From assembly GCA_026390275.1 (NCBI GenBank), contig JAPLGF010000335.1, positions 1 to 13,948 of the forward strand: a stretch of DNA of 13,948 nt. Reading direction: 5' to 3'. This DNA is from Candidatus Atribacteria bacterium (GTDB lineage Bacteria; Atribacterota; Atribacteria; Atribacterales; Atribacteraceae). Under the pieces are notes generated by a model. That model saw only the letters and a list, made by a program, of their open reading frames with translations, was not told the origin of the DNA and did not search any database. Shown here piece by piece: positions 5,584 through 12,360 of the stretch (positions within the stretch are counted from its first letter, which is position 1; each line of letters begins with the position of its first letter). Made by a program: the position numbers and the translations under genes.

Positions 5584-5709
5584 ATGCTATTATCTCAAGA
5601 TGATGCGGCTCAGTTTTTTCGATTGATGTGGGGGCTGCAATTCTACGTCAATCAACAACGACAGCTTTTGCCAGATGTGAATTCTTGCGAGGGCCTATGC
5701 TCGTCTTGA
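5584..5709 (+). pseudogene. Truncated conserved hypothetical protein
   Basis: ATG 5584 follows a purine-rich AAGGGAAGAAG and opens MLLSQDDAAQFFRLMWGLQF, then YVNQQRQLLPDVNS. I recall this as the start of a conserved hypothetical family in which the helix is followed by a longer helical body, roughly 150 or more residues. Here the sequence departs from the family after residue 34 and stops at residue 41 (TGA 5707-5709), so this is an N-terminal fragment. It sits directly after the right core box of attC-like site F and appears to be the first part of a further cassette whose remainder, including its own attC, is gone. Family function is unknown to me. Confidence 0.5.
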
Positions 5710-6008
5710 TAGCCAGCAGAAAATCATCGTAGTAAGGCCTTCCTTGGTGCCTGGCAATCAGTTATTTCGATGGGGAGAAAGAAAAAAGTTAGTCATTATG
5801 AGGAGGCTGGTGGTGTTTTTTCAGCCGACGTGAGAATCCCATCTTTTTATTAAATGTTAAATGTTGAGTTGGAAAAGATTAAAAGATGAGATCCTCACGC
5901 GGGGAAGGCACCGCTCAGGATGACAACTTTTTTACACTGATTACTCGTCACTCGTCACTGAAAGTGGAATTGTTCATTAATATCCGATAGAAATGGAGTT
6001 GAATGATA
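5710..6008. other. Repeat-rich intergenic region
   Basis: No gene is seen. It holds GGTGCCTGGCA at 5746-5756 (same REP-like unit as at 1732 and 1750), followed by a loosely similar AT-rich context. Around 5887-5930 the segment ATCCTCACGC ... CCGCTCAGGAT is an imperfect inverted repeat of a type I associate with small dispersed repeats in metagenome-derived genomes. ACTCGTC is tandemly duplicated at 5943-5956. This marks the transition from the cassette array to chromosomal genes. Confidence 0.45.
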
Positions 6009-6014
6009 TATAAT
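6009..6014 (+). promoter_or_regulatory. Candidate -10 element for the phospholipase-like gene
   Basis: A perfect TATAAT lies 25 nt before the GTG start in an AT-rich stretch. No good -35 box is found at 16-18 bp, so this is only a candidate. Confidence 0.35.
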
Positions 6015-6038
6015 GGTAAATAAGAGAGGTGGGGGAAA

Positions 6039-8582
6039 GTGAAAAGAGATTTATTTCTGCAAACTCGTTTTATTTATCTTGGTATAAGCGTTTTCCTATT
6101 GGTATTTATGTTCTTTCTTCCTCAAGCCTATTCTTACAGTCCACCCAGTTTTAATGACAACCATACCCAGGTAGAAAATCCCGGGGGTCATGGCACTATC
6201 ATCCTGAAAGCGATCGATATCTTGAGAAACGATGGCTATGGAGCCATGGCAAATCAATTCAACCAATATTTATTGCAACTTTATGAGGGAGCTTACCAAG
6301 CGGATCAGGGGGGGTCCTTTAGCTATTTGGGAGTCACCCTGGGGCGGAATTATTTTTCTCATTTTTACGAAGCTTCGACCGGAAAGGGTTTCTATCTAAC
6401 CTCTGACTACAGTAATGCTGAAGGAATATCTTTTGACTGGAAAGTATCCACTCTGCGTGGTCCTCATGCCGCTGCTACCGATATGTGCAACTGGTATTAT
6501 GCCCAGGCAGCCGGCGCAATGAGGGACAACAATCCAACGATGGCTATGAAATATTTAGGGTATGCCCTTCATGTTCTCTCCGACCTTGCCGTTCCTCATC
6601 ATGCTACGAATATCGGTGCGCACCAGGACCGTTTGGGAGAAGAACTCACTGTCAATGCCGATGCTTCGGAAAAAACCACCCACGGGGTATATGAAAATGC
6701 GGTTGATACCGCTCTCAATGAAGGAGCCATTGCTCATGTGACCTATGGCGGGATCTATCACGCCGATTGGAATCCCAGCGACTATTGTGTCTATACCGCT
6801 CAACAATCGGCACCATATATCAATGATATAAAATATCAGGATTCTGGACCCCAGTATTTCCGCCCGGTTGCCAACATCATCATTCCGCTGGCTGAACGGC
6901 TTTGTGCTGGTTTGATGCGGCGATTTTATGAAAACTGGAAAAACGAAATGTTTACCGTAGTGGCATTAAAAATCACTCGAGTGAAAGCCATCGGTTCGAG
7001 ATGCGGTAAATATCTCGACTGTCCGGATGAAGCTGATTTTTATGTGAAAGTAAAAATTGGCACCCGTCAATTCCCAACTTCCGGTGTCATTGAGGGAAGG
7101 GATGATGCTGATCCCAACATTCTCTCTGAATACAACTGGTTTTACCCCATCTGGTATTTCTCGAGAAATGTGAATATTCCGGTCGAAATCAGCCTATGGG
7201 ATGAAGATACAGTGACATCGGATGATCATGCTGACATTGATCCAGGGGGAGGGAAGGACCTTGATTTCACCTATAACCTGGTTGATGGGAGGGTAACCGG
7301 TGATGTCACTGCTGTTGCCAGCGGTCGTGAGACTCAGGTTTTTGCTCGCGGGGAAAACTCTGATGGCCAAGATCGTGCAGAAATCTGGATAACTGTCACC
7401 CGCGATCCAGTTCTCCCACCCGGTACTGGTCCTAACGACATCATCATAACTCAAACCACTTCTATCTCTGGAACCATCCATGATGAATGTAACCAACCGG
7501 TCGCAGGAGCGACCATTCATATCCCCAATACCGAATACACATCGACTGCTGGTTCTGATGGCAGCTTTCTATTAGAAAACGTTCCCTTGAATACCATTTC
7601 TGGGACGACCCAATTTATTCCGATCATTCTCCTCGCTGAAAAAGATGGTTACCAACCCCAAACCCAGACGGTCAACCTTACTGCCAATGAAGTAAACAAT
7701 ATAAATTTCACTTTGAATGCTACTCAGCCGCCATCATCTTCGATCAGGGTTATGGTGACGAGCGGAAGTGGTGAAACCATCGATAATGCCGAGGTCACGA
7801 TTGTAGATACCAACACCCATGTTCCTATGGTCTATAAAGGCGATTATCGGCTACCGAATATTACCATGGGATGCGGGAGCGAGCTTTCCTCAAACGTTAC
7901 TGTCAATGCCGAGGGCTATCAAAGCCAGAGTAAACCGGTGATACTCCGACCAAATCAGTATAATCAGGTAGCATTTGTTTTGTCACCAATCTCTACAAAT
8001 GACGGTAATGACCATCAGGGGGGCGAAGGGACTGATGGATCGAACTATTTTCAAGAAGGTAATTTCGTCACTCTTCAATCCTCTTCCTCTATCTTTGAAG
8101 GGAGCGGTCCCATATACGGTTGGACCTGGTTAAGAAACAATGGTGATCGTGCTTCTTGGACCTTCCAGCTCGACCAACAGCCGATAAATGTCAAAGCCGC
8201 CGCCTTGAATTTCTCGTTGCTGGTCACCAATCAGGTGAATGGCGGAAGTGGATTTACATCGAATCCAAAAGTGAAAATTTCTGACATCAACGGTACCCAG
8301 TTGGGGAGTTCCACTCTGCACTTAGTCAATACATTTCGTCCTAAATACTCGGAAAATACTGTTGGTATCGGCTACCCAGCCTCAGGTTCGATTGAATTCA
8401 CCCCTATCAAACAACTGGTTTCCCAAGGAAAAAGCTTTATCGTCACCATCGAATGGCCCGCCCCCGACCGGAACCACCTCGCCGTAAAAAAGGACTCGGT
8501 TATCCTCGCTTACATCATTTCTTCAGAAACGACCGGACCATCCGACCAAATGGACACAGATCAACGGAAAGACAGGAAGTGA
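6039..8582 (+). CDS. Secreted zinc-dependent phospholipase C-like protein with C2-like and CarboxypepD_reg-like domains
   Basis: GTG 6039 is chosen because GAGAGG precedes it and residues 1-32 form a signal peptide (basic start, long hydrophobic core, PQAYS). Total 847 residues. Residues about 45-300 resemble the alpha-helical zinc phospholipase C / S1-P1 nuclease fold: His51 (GGHGTI), His108, His143 (RGPHAA), HVLSDLAVPHHATN (178-191, close to the family signature) and HGVYE (215-219) supply the expected His/Asp/Glu zinc ligands. Residues about 305-455 resemble a C2-like beta-sandwich with acidic loops (RDDADPN, WDEDTVTSDDHADID), a membrane-binding module like that of clostridial alpha-toxin but probably separate in origin. 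Two carboxypeptidase-regulatory-like beta domains (about 474-560 and 566-650) and a C-terminal beta domain (670-830) follow. It probably cleaves phospholipids outside the cell; nuclease activity is the alternative. It stands alone, with no partner gene. Confidence 0.8.
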   Translation: MKRDLFLQTRFIYLGISVFLLVFMFFLPQAYSYSPPSFNDNHTQVENPGGHGTIILKAIDILRNDGYGAMANQFNQYLLQLYEGAYQADQGGSFSYLGVTLGRNYFSHFYEASTGKGFYLTSDYSNAEGISFDWKVSTLRGPHAAATDMCNWYYAQAAGAMRDNNPTMAMKYLGYALHVLSDLAVPHHATNIGAHQDRLGEELTVNADASEKTTHGVYENAVDTALNEGAIAHVTYGGIYHADWNPSDYCVYTAQQSAPYINDIKYQDSGPQYFRPVANIIIPLAERLCAGLMRRFYENWKNEMFTVVALKITRVKAIGSRCGKYLDCPDEADFYVKVKIGTRQFPTSGVIEGRDDADPNILSEYNWFYPIWYFSRNVNIPVEISLWDEDTVTSDDHADIDPGGGKDLDFTYNLVDGRVTGDVTAVASGRETQVFARGENSDGQDRAEIWITVTRDPVLPPGTGPNDIIITQTTSISGTIHDECNQPVAGATIHIPNTEYTSTAGSDGSFLLENVPLNTISGTTQFIPIILLAEKDGYQPQTQTVNLTANEVNNINFTLNATQPPSSSIRVMVTSGSGETIDNAEVTIVDTNTHVPMVYKGDYRLPNITMGCGSELSSNVTVNAEGYQSQSKPVILRPNQYNQVAFVLSPISTNDGNDHQGGEGTDGSNYFQEGNFVTLQSSSSIFEGSGPIYGWTWLRNNGDRASWTFQLDQQPINVKAAALNFSLLVTNQVNGGSGFTSNPKVKISDINGTQLGSSTLHLVNTFRPKYSENTVGIGYPASGSIEFTPIKQLVSQGKSFIVTIEWPAPDRNHLAVKKDSVILAYIISSETTGPSDQMDTDQRKDRK

Positions 8583-8674
8583 GTGGAAAAAATACAGGAG
8601 GGTTCTTTAGAAGCTGAATAGCTCTTGCGCCACCAGCGATTTGACTCCGACTTTAAACATGAAGAGGTGAGCTT

Positions 8675-9280
8675 ATGGAAAAAATCGATCTCAAGAAGAA
8701 GTTGAAGCATCTGTACCAGCCATCAGCAAAAGAGGTGGTTCAGGTTGATGTGCCAACCATGAATTACTTGATGATAGACGGTGAAGGGGACCCTAACACG
8801 TCTCAGGTATTTTCCGATGCAGTTGAGACATTATTTGCGGTTTCGTATGCCGTAAAGTTCATGATCAAGAAGAGTCCTTTGGCGCTTGACTACGGAGTCA
8901 TGCCCCTGGAAGGGTTATGGTGGGCAGAGGATATGTCCAAATTCTCGGTTGAAGATAAGTCCAATTGGAAGTGGACGCTTATGATTATGCAGCCAGACTT
9001 TGTTACGAAAGAAATGATCGACAGCGCCATTTCGGATGTGAGAAAAAAGAAAAACCCGGTTTCGATCTCAAGATTGCGTTTCGAGGCACTATCAGAGGGG
9101 AAATGCGCGCAAATTCTGCACATAGGTCCATTTTCAGAAGAAGGACCGACCATTGAGAAACTGCATCGGTTTATTGATTCCAGAGGCAAACGAATTGGAA
9201 AACATCACGAAATCTACTTAAGTGATATCAGGAAAGCCGATCCGGCAAAATGGAAAACCGTCATCAGGCAGCCAATATAG
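8675..9280 (+). CDS. GyrI-like small-molecule-binding protein
   Basis: ATG 8675 is preceded by GAAGAGGTGAG and encodes 201 residues, the usual length of stand-alone GyrI-like proteins (COG4832-type). Characteristic blocks are present: MIDGEGDPN (33-41), PLEGLWWAED (77-86), HIGPFSEEGPTIEKLH (149-164) and KHHEIYLSD (177-184). The fold is the duplicated beta-alpha-beta-beta SHS2/Rob-like module found as the ligand pocket of multidrug-sensing regulators. Stand-alone members with Glu and Tyr in the pocket include hydrolases of cyclopropanoid genotoxins, so detoxification or binding of hydrophobic compounds is plausible but not proven. No DNA-binding domain and no signal peptide: a cytoplasmic protein. 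It is transcribed towards xylB. A 92-bp gap separates it from the phospholipase gene, with no clear terminator or promoter. Confidence 0.82.
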   Translation: MEKIDLKKKLKHLYQPSAKEVVQVDVPTMNYLMIDGEGDPNTSQVFSDAVETLFAVSYAVKFMIKKSPLALDYGVMPLEGLWWAEDMSKFSVEDKSNWKWTLMIMQPDFVTKEMIDSAISDVRKKKNPVSISRLRFEALSEGKCAQILHIGPFSEEGPTIEKLHRFIDSRGKRIGKHHEIYLSDIRKADPAKWKTVIRQPI

Positions 9281-9281
9281 C

Positions 9282-9366
9282 GCAGTTCTCGGGGTCAGGT
9301 CTTGATAGGTGAATTTCATACCGGGAACTGATATTTCAAGACCTGAATTTCATACCGAGAACTGCA
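9282..9366. repeat. Nested inverted repeat between convergent genes
   Basis: Outer arms GCAGTTCTCGG (9282-9292) and CCGAGAACTGC (9356-9366) are perfect complements. Inner arms CAGGTCTTGA (9296-9305) and TCAAGACCTG (9336-9345) are also perfect. In addition GAATTTCATACCGGGAACTG (9311-9330) is repeated directly at 9345-9364 with one change. The unit looks like a REP/BIME-type mobile palindrome and could end transcription from both sides. It overlaps the 3' end of xylB. Confidence 0.8.
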
Positions 9367-10853
9367 TCATTTCTTGGAAAGAAGGGTTTTAAGGCCGGAT
9401 AAAGAGCCTGGAAGGTCTGGTATTGTTCCTGGTAGATTTTCTCCCATTCTTTTACGGGAGAGACTGGTTCATGGTAGTGAATGAGGGTTTTCATGGCTTC
9501 GTCGAAAGATGGGAAGTGGTGACTTCCCATCATCGCCAAGATGGCTGCTCCGGTAGCCGCTTCCTCCCGGGTAGTGGTAGTGATGAGAGGGTTACCTACA
9601 ATGGAGGCGATGATTTGTTTCCAGAGCTCGCTCTTTGCTCCTCCCCCCGCAAAAATGAAGCGTTTCCCGCTTACTCCCAAGCTCCGGAAGATGTCTACGG
9701 AGTTGTTGAGGGCAAATCCCACCCCCTCCATGATGGCACGTATGAAGTGACCCCGCTGGTGGGTGAGGTGAAGGTTCAGGAATGCTCCCCGGGCGAAGGA
9801 GTCTTTGTAGGGAGTCCGTTCTCCGATGAGGTAGGGGAGAAAAAGGAGTCCGTCACCGCCGGCGGGGACTTTCTCAGCTTCCTGATCCAGCTCGGAATAG
9901 TGAAAAGGATGGTTGGCCTGGTCCAGGACTGATTTCTTGAACCAGCTTAGAGACAGGCCAGCACAGAGTGAGGCTCCCAAAAGGTGCCAGGTGTGGGGGA
10001 TGGCATGACAGAAGGTGTGGATGCGGAGATCAGGATCTTTGACCGGAGTGGAGATGGAAGTGAAGACCTGTCCCCCCGTCCCGATGGTGATCAGGGTATC
10101 ACCTTCCTGGGATAAACCGTTGCCCAGGGCAGCGCAGTGCTGATCGCCGGCACCGGCGATGACCAGGGCTTCTCCCATGATACCAAGTTCTTCTTTTGTT
10201 TTTTGGGAGAGGACACCGATCACGTCGCTTGACTCGTGGAGGGGAGGGAAGAAAGAAGGGTCCAATTCCAGGGCTTCAATGATCTCCTCTGACCAGTGAC
10301 GGGTGTTGATATCGAAGAGGAGAGTGTCGGAGGCGTCGGCGACATCGGAGGAGGGTGCCAGCCCCATTTTGATTTTCAGATAGTCCTTGGGAAGCATGCA
10401 CCAGCGGATTTTGCGATACACTTCCGGACGGTGGTTCTTAACCCAGAGGAACGAAGCCGCCATGAAGCCAGTAAAGATATCACTCCCGGCAAGTTCTGCC
10501 AGTCGATGACCCAACCGTTCCCGGATATCTTCCACTTCCCGGAAACTTCTCTGATCACACCAGATGATCGAAGGACAGAGCGGTCGGAGGGTCTCATCCA
10601 AGAGAACCATCCCATGCATCTGTCCGGAGAAACTAATAGCCCGGACATTTTTCTCCGGGAGGGTCTCCATCCCTTCCCGAACGGCATCCACCGTTTTTTC
10701 CCACCAGATATCGGGTTCCTGTTCGGCATACCCAGTCTGTGGGGTGAGTATCGGGTACTCCCGGCTGGTACAGGAGAGGAAACGTCCCTCCTCATCAAAC
10801 ACTGCCACTTTGACGCTCTGTGTTCCCAAATCTATTCCCAGAAAAAGAGCCAT
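9336..10853 (-). CDS. xylB: Xylulokinase
   Basis: FGGY-family sugar kinase, 505 residues, normal length. It phosphorylates D-xylulose with ATP to xylulose 5-phosphate, feeding the pentose phosphate pathway. Seen: phosphate-binding opening LFLGIDLGTQSVKVAVFD (3-20), GQMHGMVLLD (77-86), IIWCDQR (96-102), MLPKDYL and the SDVADASDTLLFD segment (169-181), the GAGDQHCAALGNG block with the presumed catalytic base Asp237, and a later ATP-site glycine motif FAGGGAKSELWKQI. The MH pair at 79-80 favours xylulokinase over glycerol or gluconate kinases. Start: second ATG (10853-10851) of ATGAACATG; AAAGGAG lies 8 nt before it, while the first ATG (10859) is too close. A longer frame to TTG 10919 has no ribosome site. 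The C-terminal residues (about AVLGMKFRS) and the stop are encoded by the repeat at 9282-9366. No xylose isomerase or transporter lies beside it. Confidence 0.93.
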   Translation of the reverse strand: MALFLGIDLGTQSVKVAVFDEEGRFLSCTSREYPILTPQTGYAEQEPDIWWEKTVDAVREGMETLPEKNVRAISFSGQMHGMVLLDETLRPLCPSIIWCDQRSFREVEDIRERLGHRLAELAGSDIFTGFMAASFLWVKNHRPEVYRKIRWCMLPKDYLKIKMGLAPSSDVADASDTLLFDINTRHWSEEIIEALELDPSFFPPLHESSDVIGVLSQKTKEELGIMGEALVIAGAGDQHCAALGNGLSQEGDTLITIGTGGQVFTSISTPVKDPDLRIHTFCHAIPHTWHLLGASLCAGLSLSWFKKSVLDQANHPFHYSELDQEAEKVPAGGDGLLFLPYLIGERTPYKDSFARGAFLNLHLTHQRGHFIRAIMEGVGFALNNSVDIFRSLGVSGKRFIFAGGGAKSELWKQIIASIVGNPLITTTTREEAATGAAILAMMGSHHFPSFDEAMKTLIHYHEPVSPVKEWEKIYQEQYQTFQALYPALKPFFPRNDAVLGMKFRS

Positions 10854-11177
10854 GTTCATTTCTCCTTTCCTTGACCATTCTCTTTTTTTCAGAGTAACAT
10901 CAGTTCTTCGTCCTGACAAGTCAAGGACCCCCCCTCCTTATAAACTTCCTCTCCACGACTCCCCAACTCAACAATGTTTTCGGGTGCCGGGTCGATGAAG
11001 CCCGGAATCGCGAGAGGGGAGGATGCGGGCTGGGACGACTGGCCATTGCCCGATACCTGGTGCTGGCTCCCGGTGGGGATATCCGGGTGGAGAGTATAGT
11101 GGCGAAGGGACGACTGGCCATTGCCCCTGTCTGCGTGCGACGCACAGGCAGGCGTTTCGAAAACTGGTGGAAGCTGG
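10854..11177. other. Divergent intergenic region with duplicated 20-mer
   Basis: Between xylB and the pyr promoter no intact gene is seen. GGGACGACTGGCCATTGCCC occurs at 11032-11051 and exactly again at 11107-11126. A + strand frame across both copies reads ARYLVLAPGGDIRVESIVAK followed by GRLAIA, similar to the C-terminal strands of amidohydrolases such as isoaspartyl dipeptidase, but no start or catalytic part exists. It may be a gene remnant. No confident xylB promoter is identified. Confidence 0.4.
11126..11151. repeat. REP-like hairpin, copy 1
   Basis: A 26-bp segment containing TCTGCGTGCGACGCACAGG folds back on itself through CTGTCTG and CAGGCAG arms. The identical 26 bp recur at 11358-11383, upstream of pyrB. 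Exact duplication of a palindrome points to a dispersed REP-type element. Confidence 0.75.
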
Positions 11178-11206
11178 TTGACAGCATTTTGGGGAATGAG
11201 TATCCT
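11178..11206 (+). promoter_or_regulatory. Sigma-70-type promoter of the pyr operon
   Basis: TTGACA (11178-11183) and TATCCT (11201-11206) are separated by exactly 17 bp, a near-ideal vegetative promoter. Transcription would begin near 11213, leaving a leader of about 220 nt before pyrB that contains a terminator and a leader ORF. Confidence 0.7.
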
Positions 11207-11238
11207 AATTCAGGGTTGACGAATGAGAAGAAACAAAA

Positions 11239-11397
11239 ATGTTTTCATGGATGGTTGGTACTCACGGTCCATTTTTCCCGGAAAACGGGAGAGATGGACT
11301 TTTTTTTGCCAGGAACCCGGGGGAAACGATGATTTCCTCGGGGGTGCCAGAAACTGACCTGTCTGCGTGCGACGCACAGGCAGATGTAGTGATTTGA
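11239..11397 (+). CDS. Possible pyr operon leader peptide (52 codons)
   Basis: ATG 11239 (weak GAGAAG 8 nt upstream) opens a frame of 52 codons ending TGA 11395-11397, 36 nt before the pyrB ATG. It starts MFSWMVGTHGPFFPENGRDG. No domain is recognised. It passes straight through the terminator hairpin at 11267-11299 and the repeat hairpin at 11358. In the enterobacterial pyrBI operon a 44-codon leader is likewise translated through the attenuator, so that ribosomes close behind a slow, UTP-starved polymerase prevent termination. The same arrangement here suggests, but does not prove, the same role. Coincidental open frame, or remnant, is the alternative. Confidence 0.35.
   Translation: MFSWMVGTHGPFFPENGRDGLFFARNPGETMISSGVPETDLSACDAQADVVI
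11267..11307 (+). terminator. Intrinsic terminator (attenuator) in the pyrB leader
   Basis: GTCCATTTTTCCCG (11267-11280) pairs with CGGGAGAGATGGAC (11286-11299) over 14 bp with two G-U pairs, around a GAAAA loop, followed by eight T (11300-11307). This is a strong intrinsic terminator placed after the promoter and before pyrB. ATGGAT (11247-11252) could pair instead with GTCCAT (11267-11272), a possible antiterminator. Confidence 0.85.
11312..11337 (+). other. Second leader hairpin
   Basis: CCCGGGGGAAA and TTTCCTCGGG form a stem of about 10 bp with one bulged G around CGATGA, immediately after the terminator T-run. It may be part of the leader's regulatory folding or only a mRNA structure near the pyrB start. 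Confidence 0.4.
11358..11383. repeat. REP-like hairpin, copy 2
   Basis: Exact second copy of the 26-bp palindrome at 11126-11151. This one lies within the transcribed pyr leader, 50 nt before pyrB, so it would appear as an RNA hairpin there. Confidence 0.75.
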
Positions 11398-11433
11398 TCT
11401 CGAGTCTGGAAAGCAGGAGGTCCGGGGTTGGTG

Positions 11434-12360
11434 ATGTGGAAACACAAGCATCTGTTGGGAATGGAGAGTCTCAGTCGAGAGGACATCGGGTATCTTTTAG
11501 AAAAGGGAAATGCCTACCGGGATTACTTAGAACGATCACCCAAAGGAGAAAACGTTCTCCAGGGGTATTTTTTGATCAATATGTTTTTTGAATCGAGTAC
11601 CCGGACCCGAGTATCCTTCGAAATGGCCGGGAAGCTTTTAGGAATGGAGGTCATCAACTTTACCACCGATGCCAGTAGTGTTCAGAAAGGGGAGAGCCTG
11701 CGTGATACGGTTCGGACGCTCTCCCGCATGAAGGTCGATGCCATGGTGGTCCGTCACCGCTCCAGTGGCATTCCGTTCTATCTTTCCCAATTTCTCCCCT
11801 TTCATATCATCAACGCCGGGGACGGGATACGAGAACATCCCACCCAGGCCCTCCTGGATCTCCTGGCCATGCAGCGATCCGGGGTCGATTTTTCCCATCT
11901 GACGGTGGCCATTATTGGTGATATCCTGCATAGCCGGGTGGCGCGTTCTTTGAGTATCGGGTTGCAGAAACTTGGAAGTACGGTTATTTTTTCCGGTCCG
12001 CCAACGCTCATCCCCCGGGGAGTTGAGGTCCTGGGGGGAGAAGTGATCTATCCGGTGGAAGAGGCCATGGAGAGGGCGGACATTATTTACCTTCTCCGTA
12101 TTCAAAAAGAACGCCAGGAAGCGGGCTACTTTCCCAGTGGGCAGGAATATGCCCGGTATTTCGGCCTGAATTCCAATGCGATGGATCGATGGGGGAAGAA
12201 TAAAAAGATCATGCATCCCGGACCGGTCAATCGGGGAATGGAAATTGCTTCCTGCTTGGTGGAAGATGAACGGTCGCTGATTGAAGAACAGGTGAGTTGT
12301 GGGCTGGCGGTACGCATGGCGGTTCTGGAAACCCTGCTTCAGGAGGGAAAAGAGTCATGA
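11434..12360 (+). CDS. pyrB: Aspartate carbamoyltransferase catalytic chain
   Basis: Joins carbamoyl phosphate and L-aspartate to N-carbamoyl-L-aspartate, the committed step of pyrimidine synthesis. 308 residues, the normal length. Seen: carbamoyl-phosphate loop FFESSTRTRVSFE (51-63), SSVQKGES loop (81-88) whose Ser and Lys enter the neighbouring active site, HPTQALLDL (135-143), RIQKER (222-227) and HPGPVNRG (261-268). FESSTRTRVSFE and HPTQALLD exclude ornithine carbamoyltransferase. Start: AGGAGG at 11415-11420 serves TTG 11428, GTG 11431 or ATG 11434; ATG is chosen by codon preference, though the spacing of 13 is long and TTG 11428 is better spaced. No pyrI regulatory chain follows, so an unregulated trimer or a complex with dihydroorotase is likely. 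Transcription is probably attenuated in the leader. pyrC overlaps its end by ATGA. Confidence 0.96.
   Translation: MWKHKHLLGMESLSREDIGYLLEKGNAYRDYLERSPKGENVLQGYFLINMFFESSTRTRVSFEMAGKLLGMEVINFTTDASSVQKGESLRDTVRTLSRMKVDAMVVRHRSSGIPFYLSQFLPFHIINAGDGIREHPTQALLDLLAMQRSGVDFSHLTVAIIGDILHSRVARSLSIGLQKLGSTVIFSGPPTLIPRGVEVLGGEVIYPVEEAMERADIIYLLRIQKERQEAGYFPSGQEYARYFGLNSNAMDRWGKNKKIMHPGPVNRGMEIASCLVEDERSLIEEQVSCGLAVRMAVLETLLQEGKES

Noticed and set aside
1..5709. Integron integrase gene
   Set aside because: I looked for a tyrosine recombinase on both strands and found none in the window; the array is described as integrase-less here, though one may lie beyond the left edge.
10854..10960. xylB promoter and a frameshifted upstream coding extension
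   Set aside because: TTGACT on the minus strand lacks a good -10 partner. The upstream frame is closed by TAA next to a seven-C run, and the sequence before it is not recognisable protein.
11638..12216. Long minus-strand open frame opposite pyrB (192 codons), and a similar one opposite pyrC
   Set aside because: They are antisense shadows of well-supported genes with no recognisable motifs.
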